A DNA stretch of 64,000 bases from Lachnospiraceae bacterium (lineage in GTDB: Bacteria > Bacillota > Clostridia > Lachnospirales > Lachnospiraceae), in NCBI GenBank assembly GCA_021770755.1, contig JAETQI010000002.1, forward strand, positions 107,973 through 171,972. Direction: 5' to 3'. Positions 7,902 to 16,846 of the stretch are shown here, piece by piece; the stretch's first letter is position 1; each line of letters starts with the position of its first letter. The notes below the pieces were generated by a model, which ran no database searches, was not told where the DNA came from, and was given only the letters and a program-made list of their open reading frames with translations. Made by a program: the position numbers and the translations under genes.

Positions 7902-9347
7902 TCACAATCCATTCGAACCCGGAAAGCGCTGCCGGATCAGCATGAACGCCTCCGCCCGCTGCATCCCTGCCGCCATGCCGCGCGTCCTGGAGAGCACGTC
8001 CATCCCGGTCAGGCTCCTCGGGTGCGGAAAAGTGCACAGCTCGGACACATAACAGTTCATCGCCTGCTCCTTCTGCCCGTAATAACCAGTGATATCCACA
8101 AATACATTGGGGCAGAACGCGGGCTGTGCGCTGCAGTCAAAATTCCACTCCGAGGAGGAGAGCGTCTCAAACGCATAGACCGTCTCCACACAGCAGTCCG
8201 CCATCGGTCTCGTCGCCGTGAGCACCGCGCGCGCCGTATACTGATGATCCACATTCAGATCCCCGCTGTAATGAGTATAGATGATCTGCGGCCGCAATTC
8301 CCGTATTTTCTGCTCCACCGCCTTTACAATGTCGAGCAGGTCGACACCGTCAAAACGGTTATCGGGAAAATCCGCAAAAAATACTTCCCGATAGCCTACT
8401 GCCTTCGCGCTCTCCAGCGTGTTGCGGTGAAGCGCTTCCACAGTCTCCCTGTCCGTATCCTCCCTGTGCGTGCTGCGCGAAGTCTGCCCTTCTCCCAGGA
8501 TCAGGGCGTAGACCACGTCGCCCTGCGCCGTATATCGTGCCACTGTGCCGCCGACTCCCAGGATCTCGTCGTCGGGATGCGCCGCCACGACCAGCACCGT
8601 TTTTTTCTGCGATTCTTCGCAAGCCTCCGGCTGATCTGACGCACGCCGGAAGACAACCCGCGCCGAAAGCTCTGTTTCATCGTCGCGCAAATCATCGTGC
8701 AGATATTGCGCCTGCTCAAATTCCAGACGATGATCCCCAAACTCGATGAACGCCCTCGGATATCCCTCGGCGTCCAGCATCCGGATATGATCATAGATCC
8801 GGTCCGTTTTCATATCAGGCGTTATACGCCCGTCCTCCGGCTTTCTGCGCTTAAATATCACCGGTTCTCCCTCCTGCGGGACAGGTGATATCTTCGCTTT
8901 CGAATCGTCCAGGAAACGCGGGATCATCTCACGGAAAATGATATCCGCGCAGCGCACGAAGATCTCCTGAGCGCTCCCATCCAGAGATAACGCATGCTTC
9001 ATATAGACCGGACCGCCGTCGAGCTTCTCTGTCATCCTGATCGCCGAGATCTTCGTCTCCTTATGTCCGCGCACGATCAGGTTCTGCAGTGGGCTTCCGC
9101 CGCGCCCGTAGGGCAGGTCTGTCATGTGAAACACCACACACTCCCAGTGATCTGTTATCTCGCGCGGCATGATGTAGGACCAGTGCGGCAGAAAGATATA
9201 GTCCGGATGGAAATCACATACGTTATCGGCTGTGAACTCCTCCCTGCGCGTATAAATAACAATGTCGTGCACACCCTCGTACTGCCTCTGCAGCGCCTCC
9301 GCGCGCTCAATATTCCAGGATTTGATCGTTGCAATGATAATCTTCAT
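7902..9347 (-). CDS. Formyltransferase / PIG-L (LmbE) deacetylase fusion
   Basis: 481 residues in two parts. Residues 1 to about 235 resemble a methionyl-tRNA-formyltransferase-type sugar N-formyltransferase: FHMTDLPYGRGGSPLQN (73-89, catalytic-type H74), EKLDGGPVY with D110, and the KPEDGRI hallmark (169-175) before a C-terminal subdomain. The usual Asn of the Asn-x-His pair is replaced (VFH). Residues 248-481 are a LmbE/PIG-L zinc deacetylase with AAHPDDEILGVGG (255-267) and a later HxxH-like NVDHQYTA. An N-deacetylase joined to a 10-formyl-tetrahydrofolate-dependent transferase suggests exchange of an N-acetyl for an N-formyl group on the pseudaminic acid precursor or product; this is inference. 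It lies between pseH and pseG, with GAGGG 9 nt before the ATG. Confidence 0.8.
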   Translation of the reverse strand: MKIIIATIKSWNIERAEALQRQYEGVHDIVIYTRREEFTADNVCDFHPDYIFLPHWSYIMPREITDHWECVVFHMTDLPYGRGGSPLQNLIVRGHKETKISAIRMTEKLDGGPVYMKHALSLDGSAQEIFVRCADIIFREMIPRFLDDSKAKISPVPQEGEPVIFKRRKPEDGRITPDMKTDRIYDHIRMLDAEGYPRAFIEFGDHRLEFEQAQYLHDDLRDDETELSARVVFRRASDQPEACEESQKKTVLVVAAHPDDEILGVGGTVARYTAQGDVVYALILGEGQTSRSTHREDTDRETVEALHRNTLESAKAVGYREVFFADFPDNRFDGVDLLDIVKAVEQKIRELRPQIIYTHYSGDLNVDHQYTARAVLTATRPMADCCVETVYAFETLSSSEWNFDCSAQPAFCPNVFVDITGYYGQKEQAMNCYVSELCTFPHPRSLTGMDVLSRTRGMAAGMQRAEAFMLIRQRFPGSNGL

Positions 9348-9360
9348 TCAATAACACCCT

Positions 9361-9816
9361 CTACATCATGTTTTGTTCATATTGTATGCACTCCGGCAGC
9401 TCTTTTTTATGAAAACCGCATTTTTCAAAAGCCCTGGCGGATGCCTCATTTCCATATTTTACCTGTCCGACAAGTTTCGTAACGCATGGTATCCCATCTG
9501 CCGCAAGCTGTGTCCGCAGCAGGCGCAGCAGCCGGATCCCATAACCCTTTCCCCGCTGATCCAGCGCGACGCTGTAATCGATGTACGCCGCACTGTCCTC
9601 CACATTCAGGCGGATCTGTCCTACAGGTACACCGTCATCATCCAGAATATACTGATGCACCGACGCGTCCGCCATCATCTTATCAAACCATACCACATGT
9701 TTTTCATAGGGAATCTTCTCTGTGTGAAAGGCATTGGCACGGACAGCATCATCGTTTGCCCAGCCAAACAACAGATCCCTGTCGGCACGAACCGCCCTCC
9801 TTAGCTGCAGGCTCAT
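9361..9816 (-). CDS. pseH: PseH-like amino-sugar N-acetyltransferase
   Basis: 151 residues, GNAT fold. The acetyl-CoA loop is visible as DQRGKGYG around residues 86-93, after a hydrophobic strand YIDYSVAL, and NEASARAFEKCGF is the usual GNAT C-terminal motif. PseH acetylates the 4-amino group of UDP-4-amino-4,6-dideoxy-AltNAc. Its start overlaps the pseI stop by 4 nt (ATGA). The assignment rests on GNAT motifs plus position in the pse operon; substrate preference cannot be read from sequence. Confidence 0.82.
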   Translation of the reverse strand: MSLQLRRAVRADRDLLFGWANDDAVRANAFHTEKIPYEKHVVWFDKMMADASVHQYILDDDGVPVGQIRLNVEDSAAYIDYSVALDQRGKGYGIRLLRLLRTQLAADGIPCVTKLVGQVKYGNEASARAFEKCGFHKKELPECIQYEQNMM

Positions 9817-10883
9817 GGCTCTGACTCCCCCATCCCGTCGATCACGTCAAATGTGAGCGGCGTACCGCGCTTAAGAAAGCACCTGGCGGTCCTGCCAAGC
9901 ACTTCTTTGTAGTACTTTGGTTTCAGTCCATATGCCGGTCGGATACTTCTGATGTTTTCGGGCGTGAACACCTCGCCGGCTGCAATGTCCTGCACCACAA
10001 AGAGCGAGCGCCGGAAACAGCGATTGCTCTCCTCCTGCGCCGAGACGCCGTACGCAACCGTTCCCATCGCTTTCTCCACCTCGCGCACCTGCCTCACCAT
10101 ATCCGCAAACTCGTCCGGTTCCATGGAAAAGCTCGAATCCGGGTTCTCGATCGCACGGCTGACACAGAAATGTTTTTCGATGATGCTGGCACCCATCGCG
10201 ACCGCCGTCGCAGCGCTGAAAGCGCCCATCGAGTGGTCCGAAAGTCCAACCGGGATATCAAAACGCGCTTTCAGATCCCGGATCGTGGCAAGATTCATCC
10301 CCTCGCTCTTAGCAGGATACGCACTCGAACACTTCATCAGCGCAAGCTGTCTGTTGCCGGTGCTATAGATTGCATGAACCGCTTCCGTGATCTCCTCCAG
10401 CGTCCCCATCCCCGTCGACATGATGATCGGCTTATTCCTGGAAGCGATATATTCCAGCAGAGGGATATCCACCAGCTCAAACGATGCGATCTTGTAAAAG
10501 CGCACGCCAAGTTCCTCCAGGAAATCCACCGACGTCCTGTCAAACGGCGTTGACAGAAAATCAATGCCCACCTCTGCCGCCTCGTCGCGCAGCCTTGCCT
10601 GCCACTCCCACGGCGTGTATGCCTTCTGGTACAGGGAATACAGATTCTCCCCCTCCCATGTGCCCTTCCCGATCTGAAAATATTCGTTGCTGCAGTCGAT
10701 CGTCATCGTGTCCGGCGTGTAGGTCTGTATCTTTACACAGTCCGCCCCCGACTCCTTCGCCACATGGATCAGCTCCAGCGCGCGGTCGATGCTCCCTGCA
10801 TGGTTCGCAGACATCTCTGCGATGATGTAGGCGGGCTGACCCTCCCCCACCATTCTTTCATTGATCCTGATCATGCTGCTCAT
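9813..10883 (-). CDS. pseI: Pseudaminic acid synthase
   Basis: 356 residues. NeuB-family enzyme that condenses the released altrose sugar with phosphoenolpyruvate. The TIM-barrel part has IIAEMSANHAG (20-30), CVKIQTYTPDTMT, FLSTPFDRTSVDFLEELG, KIASFEL and HFCVSRAIENPDSSFS; the C-terminal 60 residues form the antifreeze-like SAF domain (RSLFVVQDIAAGE...GRTARCFLKRG). The MSANH form is typical of PseI rather than NeuB. The start is ATG 10883, which has GGAGG 5 nt upstream and overlaps the pseF stop as ATGA; an open frame of 16 more codons lies upstream inside pseF. Confidence 0.93.
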   Translation of the reverse strand: MSSMIRINERMVGEGQPAYIIAEMSANHAGSIDRALELIHVAKESGADCVKIQTYTPDTMTIDCSNEYFQIGKGTWEGENLYSLYQKAYTPWEWQARLRDEAAEVGIDFLSTPFDRTSVDFLEELGVRFYKIASFELVDIPLLEYIASRNKPIIMSTGMGTLEEITEAVHAIYSTGNRQLALMKCSSAYPAKSEGMNLATIRDLKARFDIPVGLSDHSMGAFSAATAVAMGASIIEKHFCVSRAIENPDSSFSMEPDEFADMVRQVREVEKAMGTVAYGVSAQEESNRCFRRSLFVVQDIAAGEVFTPENIRSIRPAYGLKPKYYKEVLGRTARCFLKRGTPLTFDVIDGMGESEP

Positions 10884-11578
10884 ATCTTCCTCCCCCGCAA
10901 AAACTGATACTTCATCTCCGCGATCTCCCAATCCTCGGGCGCGTCAATGTCCTGCACGTACATCTCATCCTGTATAAAGGGAACCGCATGCTCCATCCAG
11001 ATCGCCTTCTGCCGCTGAAAGCTTTTGACATTCAGGCAGTAGAACTGACCGCAGTCATGATACAGCGGCTCTAAATCCTGCGAACGCTTTGCCATGTTTT
11101 CAGGCCACTTGGGCGCGAGCCGTCCATCCTGCACCACGACGCCCCGCTGCGGCGGAAAAGAGAACTTCACCACCGGGATCACACAGTCCGCCTGCTCCTG
11201 TTCTAAGAGCGTCATCGCTCTCCTGATGGTATCGCCTGTCACGAACGGCGCCGTCGGATAGATACAGCACACCGTCTGAAACTGTCTGCCGATGCGCTCA
11301 TACGATGCGAGGACTTCCTCGACGACATCCGCTGTCGTGGCAAAATCCCCCGCGGTGTTCCCGCTCCTGAGAAATGGCACCACAGCGCCCGCCTGCTCTG
11401 CAGCCTGCGCGATCTCCCCGTCGTCCGTCGATACCATGACCTCCTCAAACAGATCCGCCTGCAGCGCCGCCTCGACACTGTATTCCAGGATCGGTCTCCC
11501 CAGAAACGGTTTGATATTCTTGCGCGGGATCCGCTTGCTGCCGCCCCGCGCTGTTATGATCGCTACACTTTTTCCCAT
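10880..11578 (-). CDS. pseF: Pseudaminic acid cytidylyltransferase
   Basis: 232 residues, the usual size. It activates pseudaminic acid with CTP to CMP-Pse for transfer. Sequence features are the nucleotide-binding ARGGSKRIPRKN (10-21), KPFLGRPILEYS, VSTDDGEIA (50-58), and a C-terminal DIDAPEDWEIAE block seen in PseF proteins. AGGAGG is 11 nt before the ATG. It is separated from pseC by 71 nt that contain a perfect hairpin. Confidence 0.93.
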   Translation of the reverse strand: MGKSVAIITARGGSKRIPRKNIKPFLGRPILEYSVEAALQADLFEEVMVSTDDGEIAQAAEQAGAVVPFLRSGNTAGDFATTADVVEEVLASYERIGRQFQTVCCIYPTAPFVTGDTIRRAMTLLEQEQADCVIPVVKFSFPPQRGVVVQDGRLAPKWPENMAKRSQDLEPLYHDCGQFYCLNVKSFQRQKAIWMEHAVPFIQDEMYVQDIDAPEDWEIAEMKYQFLRGRKI

Positions 11579-11622
11579 GATCCACTTTTCCTCCTTCCAA
11601 TCGATCCCCGTTCATCGCGAAA

Positions 11623-11644
11623 AGTCTGGTTTCTCAACCAGACT
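11623..11644 (-). terminator. Hairpin between pseC and pseF
   Basis: A perfect 9-bp stem (11623-11631 with 11636-11644) and a 4-nt loop. On the transcribed minus strand it begins a few bases after the pseC stop and is followed by TTTTC. This is a weak intrinsic-terminator shape inside the operon, so it could lower pseF-pseG output relative to pseBC or act as an RNA processing or stability element. Confidence 0.5.
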
Positions 11645-11649
11645 CCTGC

Positions 11650-12876
11650 TCATTTCTTATAATACGCCACGATCTTTCTGACTGCCTCGATCACGTCATC
11701 CACGTCCTGATCCGTCAGCGAATAGTAGATCGGCAGACTCATCATCTCCATATAGAGCTTCTCCGCATTGGGACAGATCCCTCTCTGATAACCCAGTTTC
11801 TTCTCATAATACGGATGCCAGTACACCGGGATATAGTGCACATTGCAGCAGATATTCTCCACCGCCATCGCCTCGAAAAATCCCCGCCGGTCGATCGTGA
11901 GCATCTCAGGCCGGATGCGCAGTATGTAGAGATGCCTTGTCGTGTCAGACTCCGGGATCTCCCGCTGCACAAAAAGCTCCGGCATCTGCGAAAATGCCCT
12001 GTCATACCGCTCGACAATCTCCCTTCGTCTCCGGGCAAACTGCCCGAGCTTGTCGATCTGGCTTAGGATCAACGCGCACTGGATATCGGTGATCCTGTAA
12101 TTGTATCCCAAGTCAATCTGCTCATGATACCATGGGCCATGACTCTCATTCACATAATCTTCCTCGTCCTTTGTGATCCCGTGGGAACGATATAACAGAA
12201 GCTTCTCGTATATGTCCGCCCTGTCCGTGAGCACGGCGCCGCCCTCACCGCCTGTCACCGTCTTGACCGGATGGAAGCTGAACGTCGTGATATCCGCAAT
12301 ACTGCCGACAGGCTTTCCCTTGTATTTCGTGCCGATGGAATGGGCGGCATCCTCGATCAGCACGACGCCTTTCTCGCGGCACATGGCAAGCAGTTCGTCA
12401 AGCCTCGGCGCCTGCCCTGTAAAATCGACGGCAACCACCGCCCTGGTGCGGTCTGTCATCCTCTCCCGCACACGCGCCGGATCGATATTGTAAGTCGCAG
12501 GATCAATGTCCGCAAAAACCGGCCTGCCCCCGCAGTAGAGCGCACAGTTCGCCGACGCCGCGAACGTGATCGGCGTCGTGATCAGCTCATCTCCCGCGCC
12601 CACCCCCGCCGCCATCGCAGCGATGTGGAGCGCGGCGGTGCCGTTGCTGACAGCGACCGCATATTTTGCCCCTGTGATCTCGCAGAGTTTTCTTTCAAGC
12701 TCCACGACCTTCGGGCCGCAGGTGAGATAATCACTGGTGAGCACCTGCTCCACAGCTTTCACATCCGCCTGGTCCACAAACTGGTGTCCATAGTAAAGCT
12801 TCGTGTCCCTGACCGGTTTTCCGCCGGCAATCGCTGGTTTTTCCATCCTGACACCCATTTCCTTTCCACCGATCAT
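11650..12876 (-). CDS. pseC: UDP-4-amino-4,6-dideoxy-N-acetyl-beta-L-altrosamine transaminase
   Basis: 408 residues counted from the ATG that overlaps the pseB stop (ATGA); a second ATG at 12858 has GGTGG 7 nt upstream and may be the real start. PLP-dependent DegT/DnrJ/EryC1/StrS-family aminotransferase. It has SNGTAALHIAAMA (77-89), TTPITFAASANC (100-111), IEDAAHSIGTKYKG (174-187) and FSFHPVKTVTGGEGG with the PLP lysine K205. It performs the second step of CMP-pseudaminate synthesis, on the product of PseB immediately upstream. Confidence 0.93.
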   Translation of the reverse strand: MIGGKEMGVRMEKPAIAGGKPVRDTKLYYGHQFVDQADVKAVEQVLTSDYLTCGPKVVELERKLCEITGAKYAVAVSNGTAALHIAAMAAGVGAGDELITTPITFAASANCALYCGGRPVFADIDPATYNIDPARVRERMTDRTRAVVAVDFTGQAPRLDELLAMCREKGVVLIEDAAHSIGTKYKGKPVGSIADITTFSFHPVKTVTGGEGGAVLTDRADIYEKLLLYRSHGITKDEEDYVNESHGPWYHEQIDLGYNYRITDIQCALILSQIDKLGQFARRRREIVERYDRAFSQMPELFVQREIPESDTTRHLYILRIRPEMLTIDRRGFFEAMAVENICCNVHYIPVYWHPYYEKKLGYQRGICPNAEKLYMEMMSLPIYYSLTDQDVDDVIEAVRKIVAYYKK

Positions 12877-13868
12877 TCATGCAGATCGGTCTTTAAGAGT
12901 TCCTTGATCTGATCGACTGTAAGCCACTCCGTATTGTTCCCGGACGAATAATAAAATCCGTCCTCCACCTTTCTGCCGCTCGGGTTCGGACGCTTGGACT
13001 CCTGCCAGAACATCTGCGGGTAGATGATATAATTCTTCTCGTACTCGTAGGTCGTCACGGAATCCTCCGCCGTGACCATCACCTCGTGAAGCTTCTCCCC
13101 CGGACGGATGCCGACCTCGACCGTCCGCATGCCCGGCGCCATCGCCTCCGCAAGATCCGTGATCTTAAACGACGGGATCTTGCTGATGAAAGTCTCACCG
13201 CCCTTTGCTTCCTCGAGCGCCTTGACCACAAGCTCGACCCCCTGTGTGAGACTGATCCAGAAACGCGTCATGCGGAAATCCGTGATCGGAAGCTCTTTGG
13301 CACCCTCGTAGATCAGCTTCTGAAACAGCGGAATGATCGAACCGCGGCTGCCCGCCACATTCCCGTACCGCACGATCGAGAAGTTCAGATCCTTCGTGCC
13401 GCAGTACGCATTCGCCGCGATGAACAGCTTGTCCGATACTAATTTCGTACCTCCGTAGAGATTCACCGGGTTGACTGCCTTGTCCGTCGACAGCGCCACC
13501 ACTTTCTGAACGCGCGTGTTCAGCGCCGCATCGATGACATTCTGCGCGCCGTTCACATTGGTCTTGATCGCCTCGTTGGGATTGTACTCGCACGCCGGCA
13601 CCTGTTTCAGCGCCGCCGCGTGGATCACAAAGTCAACGCCCTCAAACGCGCGTTTCATGCGCTCATAGTCGCGCACGTCGCCGATAAAGAAACGCAGTTT
13701 GTCCTTGTACTGGGCAAAATCGTTTGCCATCACCCACTGCTTGAACTCATCCCTGGAATAAATGATGATCTTCTTTGGGTTATAATGTGCCAGCACATAC
13801 GCGGTAAAACACCTTCCAAAAGAGCCGGTGCCGCCGGTGATCAGTATCGTTTTATCATCTAATATCAT
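12873..13868 (-). CDS. pseB: UDP-GlcNAc 4,6-dehydratase (inverting)
   Basis: 331 residues, the usual length. Short-chain dehydrogenase/reductase family enzyme that starts pseudaminic acid synthesis by C5-inverting dehydration of UDP-GlcNAc. The Rossmann motif TGGTGSFG is at 11-18, the catalytic STDKA at 127-131 (D129, K130) and Y-x3-K at Y138/K142; GNVAGSRGS and RMTRFWISL are typical of PseB. First gene of the operon, with a consensus-like promoter about 45 nt upstream and GGAGG before the ATG. Confidence 0.95.
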   Translation of the reverse strand: MILDDKTILITGGTGSFGRCFTAYVLAHYNPKKIIIYSRDEFKQWVMANDFAQYKDKLRFFIGDVRDYERMKRAFEGVDFVIHAAALKQVPACEYNPNEAIKTNVNGAQNVIDAALNTRVQKVVALSTDKAVNPVNLYGGTKLVSDKLFIAANAYCGTKDLNFSIVRYGNVAGSRGSIIPLFQKLIYEGAKELPITDFRMTRFWISLTQGVELVVKALEEAKGGETFISKIPSFKITDLAEAMAPGMRTVEVGIRPGEKLHEVMVTAEDSVTTYEYEKNYIIYPQMFWQESKRPNPSGRKVEDGFYYSSGNNTEWLTVDQIKELLKTDLHE

Positions 13869-13911
13869 CTTAAACCTCCAAACAAATCAACTGTTTTCCG
13901 AATCCTTTCCA

Positions 13912-13940
13912 ATTCTACCACATTTTACCGTATCCGTCAA
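13912..13940 (-). promoter_or_regulatory. Promoter of the pse operon
   Basis: Minus-strand TTGACG (13935-13940), 17-nt spacer, TAGAAT (13912-13917), about 45 nt upstream of pseB. It is close to sigma-A consensus, so the pse genes need not depend on transcription from the capsule genes upstream. Confidence 0.65.
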
Positions 13941-13955
13941 AACAATGCGAAACAT

Positions 13956-15314
13956 TTATTCATCAAACATGAGATCTGCCGCGACGCTTCCAAGGATCTT
14001 GTCATACACGGTGATATTCCACCGTTTCCCCGCCTGATAGTGCTCCACACCGTCGATCAGCACCTGCTGGAGCGGCCCCATCCTGGCGAGTACCAGCTCG
14101 CTCTCCCCGATCTTCCTGTGCCGGATGCCGTCGTCCTGCCATTCCAGGTCCAGCGCCACGCGGCAGTCCTCATACACCCACTGCCGCACACCGCCGTTAT
14201 GCTGCGCGTCCGTCACGATCAGCGCATAATCCCTGTCATCCTGCAGCATCTCGATGCATTCCCGCGCCGTCTGCGCATCCATATACGCCTGCCAGCCCTT
14301 GCGCTGTCTGTAGGCGCACGCCTCATCCCACGAGTTGGGCACTGCTTCCCCTCTCCTGTCCGCAAGCTCATAATTTTCCTTGAGATAACCGCCCAGATAG
14401 CTTGTGACCTTGCGCGCACCGGAATCATTTAAGTGCTGCGGATCCCTGAAATCTGCCGCCATGTCAAGCGCGATCTTCCCGTCGCTGTACAGCTCATTGA
14501 AATCCACGAACCTTAGCCCCTGCGCGTCAGCGAGCGCCCGCACCGCCTCCGTCTCGTATCGGTGCCAGTTCTCCCGCGGCGACTTGAACAGCATCAGTTC
14601 CGCATTGTTCTGCCTGCACAACTGCAGGATCTCTCCAAGGCAGTAGGCATTCTCCTCCTCGATCTGCACCGCGCCCTCAAAATCATACTCCGTCAGGTTG
14701 ATCCGCTCCTCCGAGACCGCCTGCGTCTCCAGATATCCTTTTGTATAGTTTGTCTTATCCTGATAAAAATATGTGTAATCCGTCCTGGAAAGCTCCTTCC
14801 AGCGGCCATGATAGCGAAAGATCGGAAATACATACGAAAAATACTCCGCATTCACCGCTCCCACCGACTGATAGATGCATTGGAGCTTGTCCGCCGAGAG
14901 CGGTATATTCGTAAATCCCCAGCGCAGTCCCGCCTCGCTGCGGCTGCTCGCACTGTCGCTCGTCATCATGTTGACCTCGAGTGCCACAACCCTGGGCTTC
15001 TGGGTTTTGAACACTTCCTTAAGATACAGCACCGAGATGTTCATCGGCTGCGATGAACTGCCAAAATCATATGCCGCGATACCGTACTCCTCGTACAGCA
15101 CGAGCGGATCGACCGTGCAGAAGCTGTTGCTGCTGCCGATCACGACCAGATCGATATCATTTTTCTCCTCCGCATAAAAACCGTCCACGATCGAGGTGGA
15201 ATCCCCTATGAACTTCGCGCGGATGATCTGCCCCGTGACAGCAAACACCAGACCGATCACCAGGATAAAGACCGCTATGGATAGGATCCTCGAAACGACT
15301 GCCCTTCTTGACAT
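13956..15314 (-). CDS. Membrane-anchored SGNH-like protein, MBOAT partner
   Basis: 452 residues from the ATG at 15314 (GGAGG 5 nt upstream); the open frame extends 50 codons further without a ribosome site. One N-terminal membrane anchor (residues 9-28) is followed by an extracytoplasmic domain with GSSNS (60-64) as the candidate nucleophile block and DPQHLNDSGARK later as the Asp/His block. This arrangement resembles AlgJ/AlgX/DltD-type proteins that work with MBOAT acyltransferases. It lies 38 nt downstream of the MBOAT gene. It probably transfers an acyl group to the surface glycan; the acceptor is unknown. Confidence 0.7.
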   Translation of the reverse strand: MSRRAVVSRILSIAVFILVIGLVFAVTGQIIRAKFIGDSTSIVDGFYAEEKNDIDLVVIGSSNSFCTVDPLVLYEEYGIAAYDFGSSSQPMNISVLYLKEVFKTQKPRVVALEVNMMTSDSASSRSEAGLRWGFTNIPLSADKLQCIYQSVGAVNAEYFSYVFPIFRYHGRWKELSRTDYTYFYQDKTNYTKGYLETQAVSEERINLTEYDFEGAVQIEEENAYCLGEILQLCRQNNAELMLFKSPRENWHRYETEAVRALADAQGLRFVDFNELYSDGKIALDMAADFRDPQHLNDSGARKVTSYLGGYLKENYELADRRGEAVPNSWDEACAYRQRKGWQAYMDAQTARECIEMLQDDRDYALIVTDAQHNGGVRQWVYEDCRVALDLEWQDDGIRHRKIGESELVLARMGPLQQVLIDGVEHYQAGKRWNITVYDKILGSVAADLMFDE

Positions 15315-15352
15315 GCCAACCTCCCCTGTATATATAGATGTCCTCTTCGTTT

Positions 15353-16843
15353 TCAGAACTGGAAATAGATGAACTGGCTCGCGTCGTACCCCTCTCCGTA
15401 CACGCCAAACACGACGACCATCACGAGCAGCACCGCCACGATCACATACTGCACCGCCAGGCACTGGCTCTTCACCATCGTGTCAAACAACACCTTTTTC
15501 CGTGCATAATACGCATCCACGATGATCAGCAGCAGTACGCCAAGCCACAGAATGCCCATCTCCTTCCTGTCAAGACCCAGATAATAGATGGACTCGTCAA
15601 ACAGCGACCACACGTCAAACGTCGTGAACATCCGCCGGATATAATAGACGGCATCCGGCACCGTATCCGCCCTGAAGAACACCAGCGAGAGCGCGTACAG
15701 CAAAAATGTGCACAGCCCCTGAAAGAACTGGTATCCGAATGTCTTCACACGCACATGGAAAAAATTGAGCCACTTCGTCTTAAACGGCCGCAGCAGATCC
15801 CCGATCACGATATATGCGCCCTGTATCAGCCCCCACATCACAAAGTGCCAGCTTGCGCCGTGCCAGAACCCGCTCACAAAAAATGTCACAATCGTGTTAA
15901 AATACTTTCTCGCCCTTGAGCATCTGTTCCCGCCCAGTGGAATATAGAGATAATCCCGCAGCCAGGAGCTCAGCGACACATGCCAGCGCCGCCACAGCTC
16001 ACTGATGCTCCTCGCAAAATACGGCGCCTCGAAGTTTGTCATCAGATCGATCCCGAGCACCTTCGCCGCCCCCATCGCGATCAGCGAGTAACTCGCAAAG
16101 TCACAGTATAGCTGTATGGCAAACAGCAGCGCCGCCAGCATGAGCGCCACGCCGCTGAACATATAATAGATCCCAAACACCTGGTTGACCAGCACCGCCG
16201 CCCGATCCGCGATGACCATCTTCATGAAAAATCCCCACAGCATCAGAAGCAGGCCTCTCGTCGCTTTCTCAAAGCTCCACGGTCCCTCAGACAGCTTTTT
16301 ATCGGAGATCTTCTCAAGCTGTCCCAGCAGGTTCCCGCTGCGCTCGATCGGCCCCGCCACAAGCTGCGGAAAGAACGACACGAACAGAGCATACCGCACA
16401 AAATTCTTCTCCGCCCTCACCGTCCCCCGATACACATCGATCGTGTAGCCCAGCGCCTGAAACGTGTAGAACGAGATGCCAACAGGGAGCAGGATATCGA
16501 ACCCCGGCGCCCTGACCTGTACGCCAAACACGGCAAGCAGCGACGCGAACGTGTCGTGCAGGAAATAAAAATATTTGAAAAATACAAGGATCGCAAGATT
16601 GCTCGCGATCCCCGCCGCAAGGATCAGCCTGCGCTTTTGCACGAAGCGTTCCATCAGGATCGCACACAGGTATGTAATGACCGTCGACGTCAGGATCAGC
16701 AATGCGTACTTTGCGTTCCAGCCCATATAAAAATAATAGCTTGCCAGCAACAGCCAGAGCTGCCGGAGCCGCTTTGGCATCACATAGAACAGCATCACTA
16801 CCGCCGGAAAAAAGATCAGAAAATCAAAAGAAGTAAACTGCAT
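15353..16843 (-). CDS. MBOAT family O-acyltransferase
   Basis: 496 residues, about eleven membrane spans, full length for the AlgI/DltB-like group. Signature segments are FFPQLVAGPIER (157-168), SELWRRWHVSLSSWLRDYLY (281-300) and SGFWHGASWHFVMWG (324-338), with the conserved histidines H328 and H333. It passes acyl groups, usually acetyl, across the membrane. Co-transcribed with the GT2 upstream (3-nt gap) and the SGNH-like protein downstream. Confidence 0.9.
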   Translation of the reverse strand: MQFTSFDFLIFFPAVVMLFYVMPKRLRQLWLLLASYYFYMGWNAKYALLILTSTVITYLCAILMERFVQKRRLILAAGIASNLAILVFFKYFYFLHDTFASLLAVFGVQVRAPGFDILLPVGISFYTFQALGYTIDVYRGTVRAEKNFVRYALFVSFFPQLVAGPIERSGNLLGQLEKISDKKLSEGPWSFEKATRGLLLMLWGFFMKMVIADRAAVLVNQVFGIYYMFSGVALMLAALLFAIQLYCDFASYSLIAMGAAKVLGIDLMTNFEAPYFARSISELWRRWHVSLSSWLRDYLYIPLGGNRCSRARKYFNTIVTFFVSGFWHGASWHFVMWGLIQGAYIVIGDLLRPFKTKWLNFFHVRVKTFGYQFFQGLCTFLLYALSLVFFRADTVPDAVYYIRRMFTTFDVWSLFDESIYYLGLDRKEMGILWLGVLLLIIVDAYYARKKVLFDTMVKSQCLAVQYVIVAVLLVMVVVFGVYGEGYDASQFIYFQF

Positions 16844-16846
16844 ATC

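Noticed and set aside
7877-7912. ATG at 7912 as pseG start
   Set aside because: It overlaps the upstream gene, has no ribosome site, and the GTG at 7876 has AGGAGG at ideal distance with the family N-terminus right after it.
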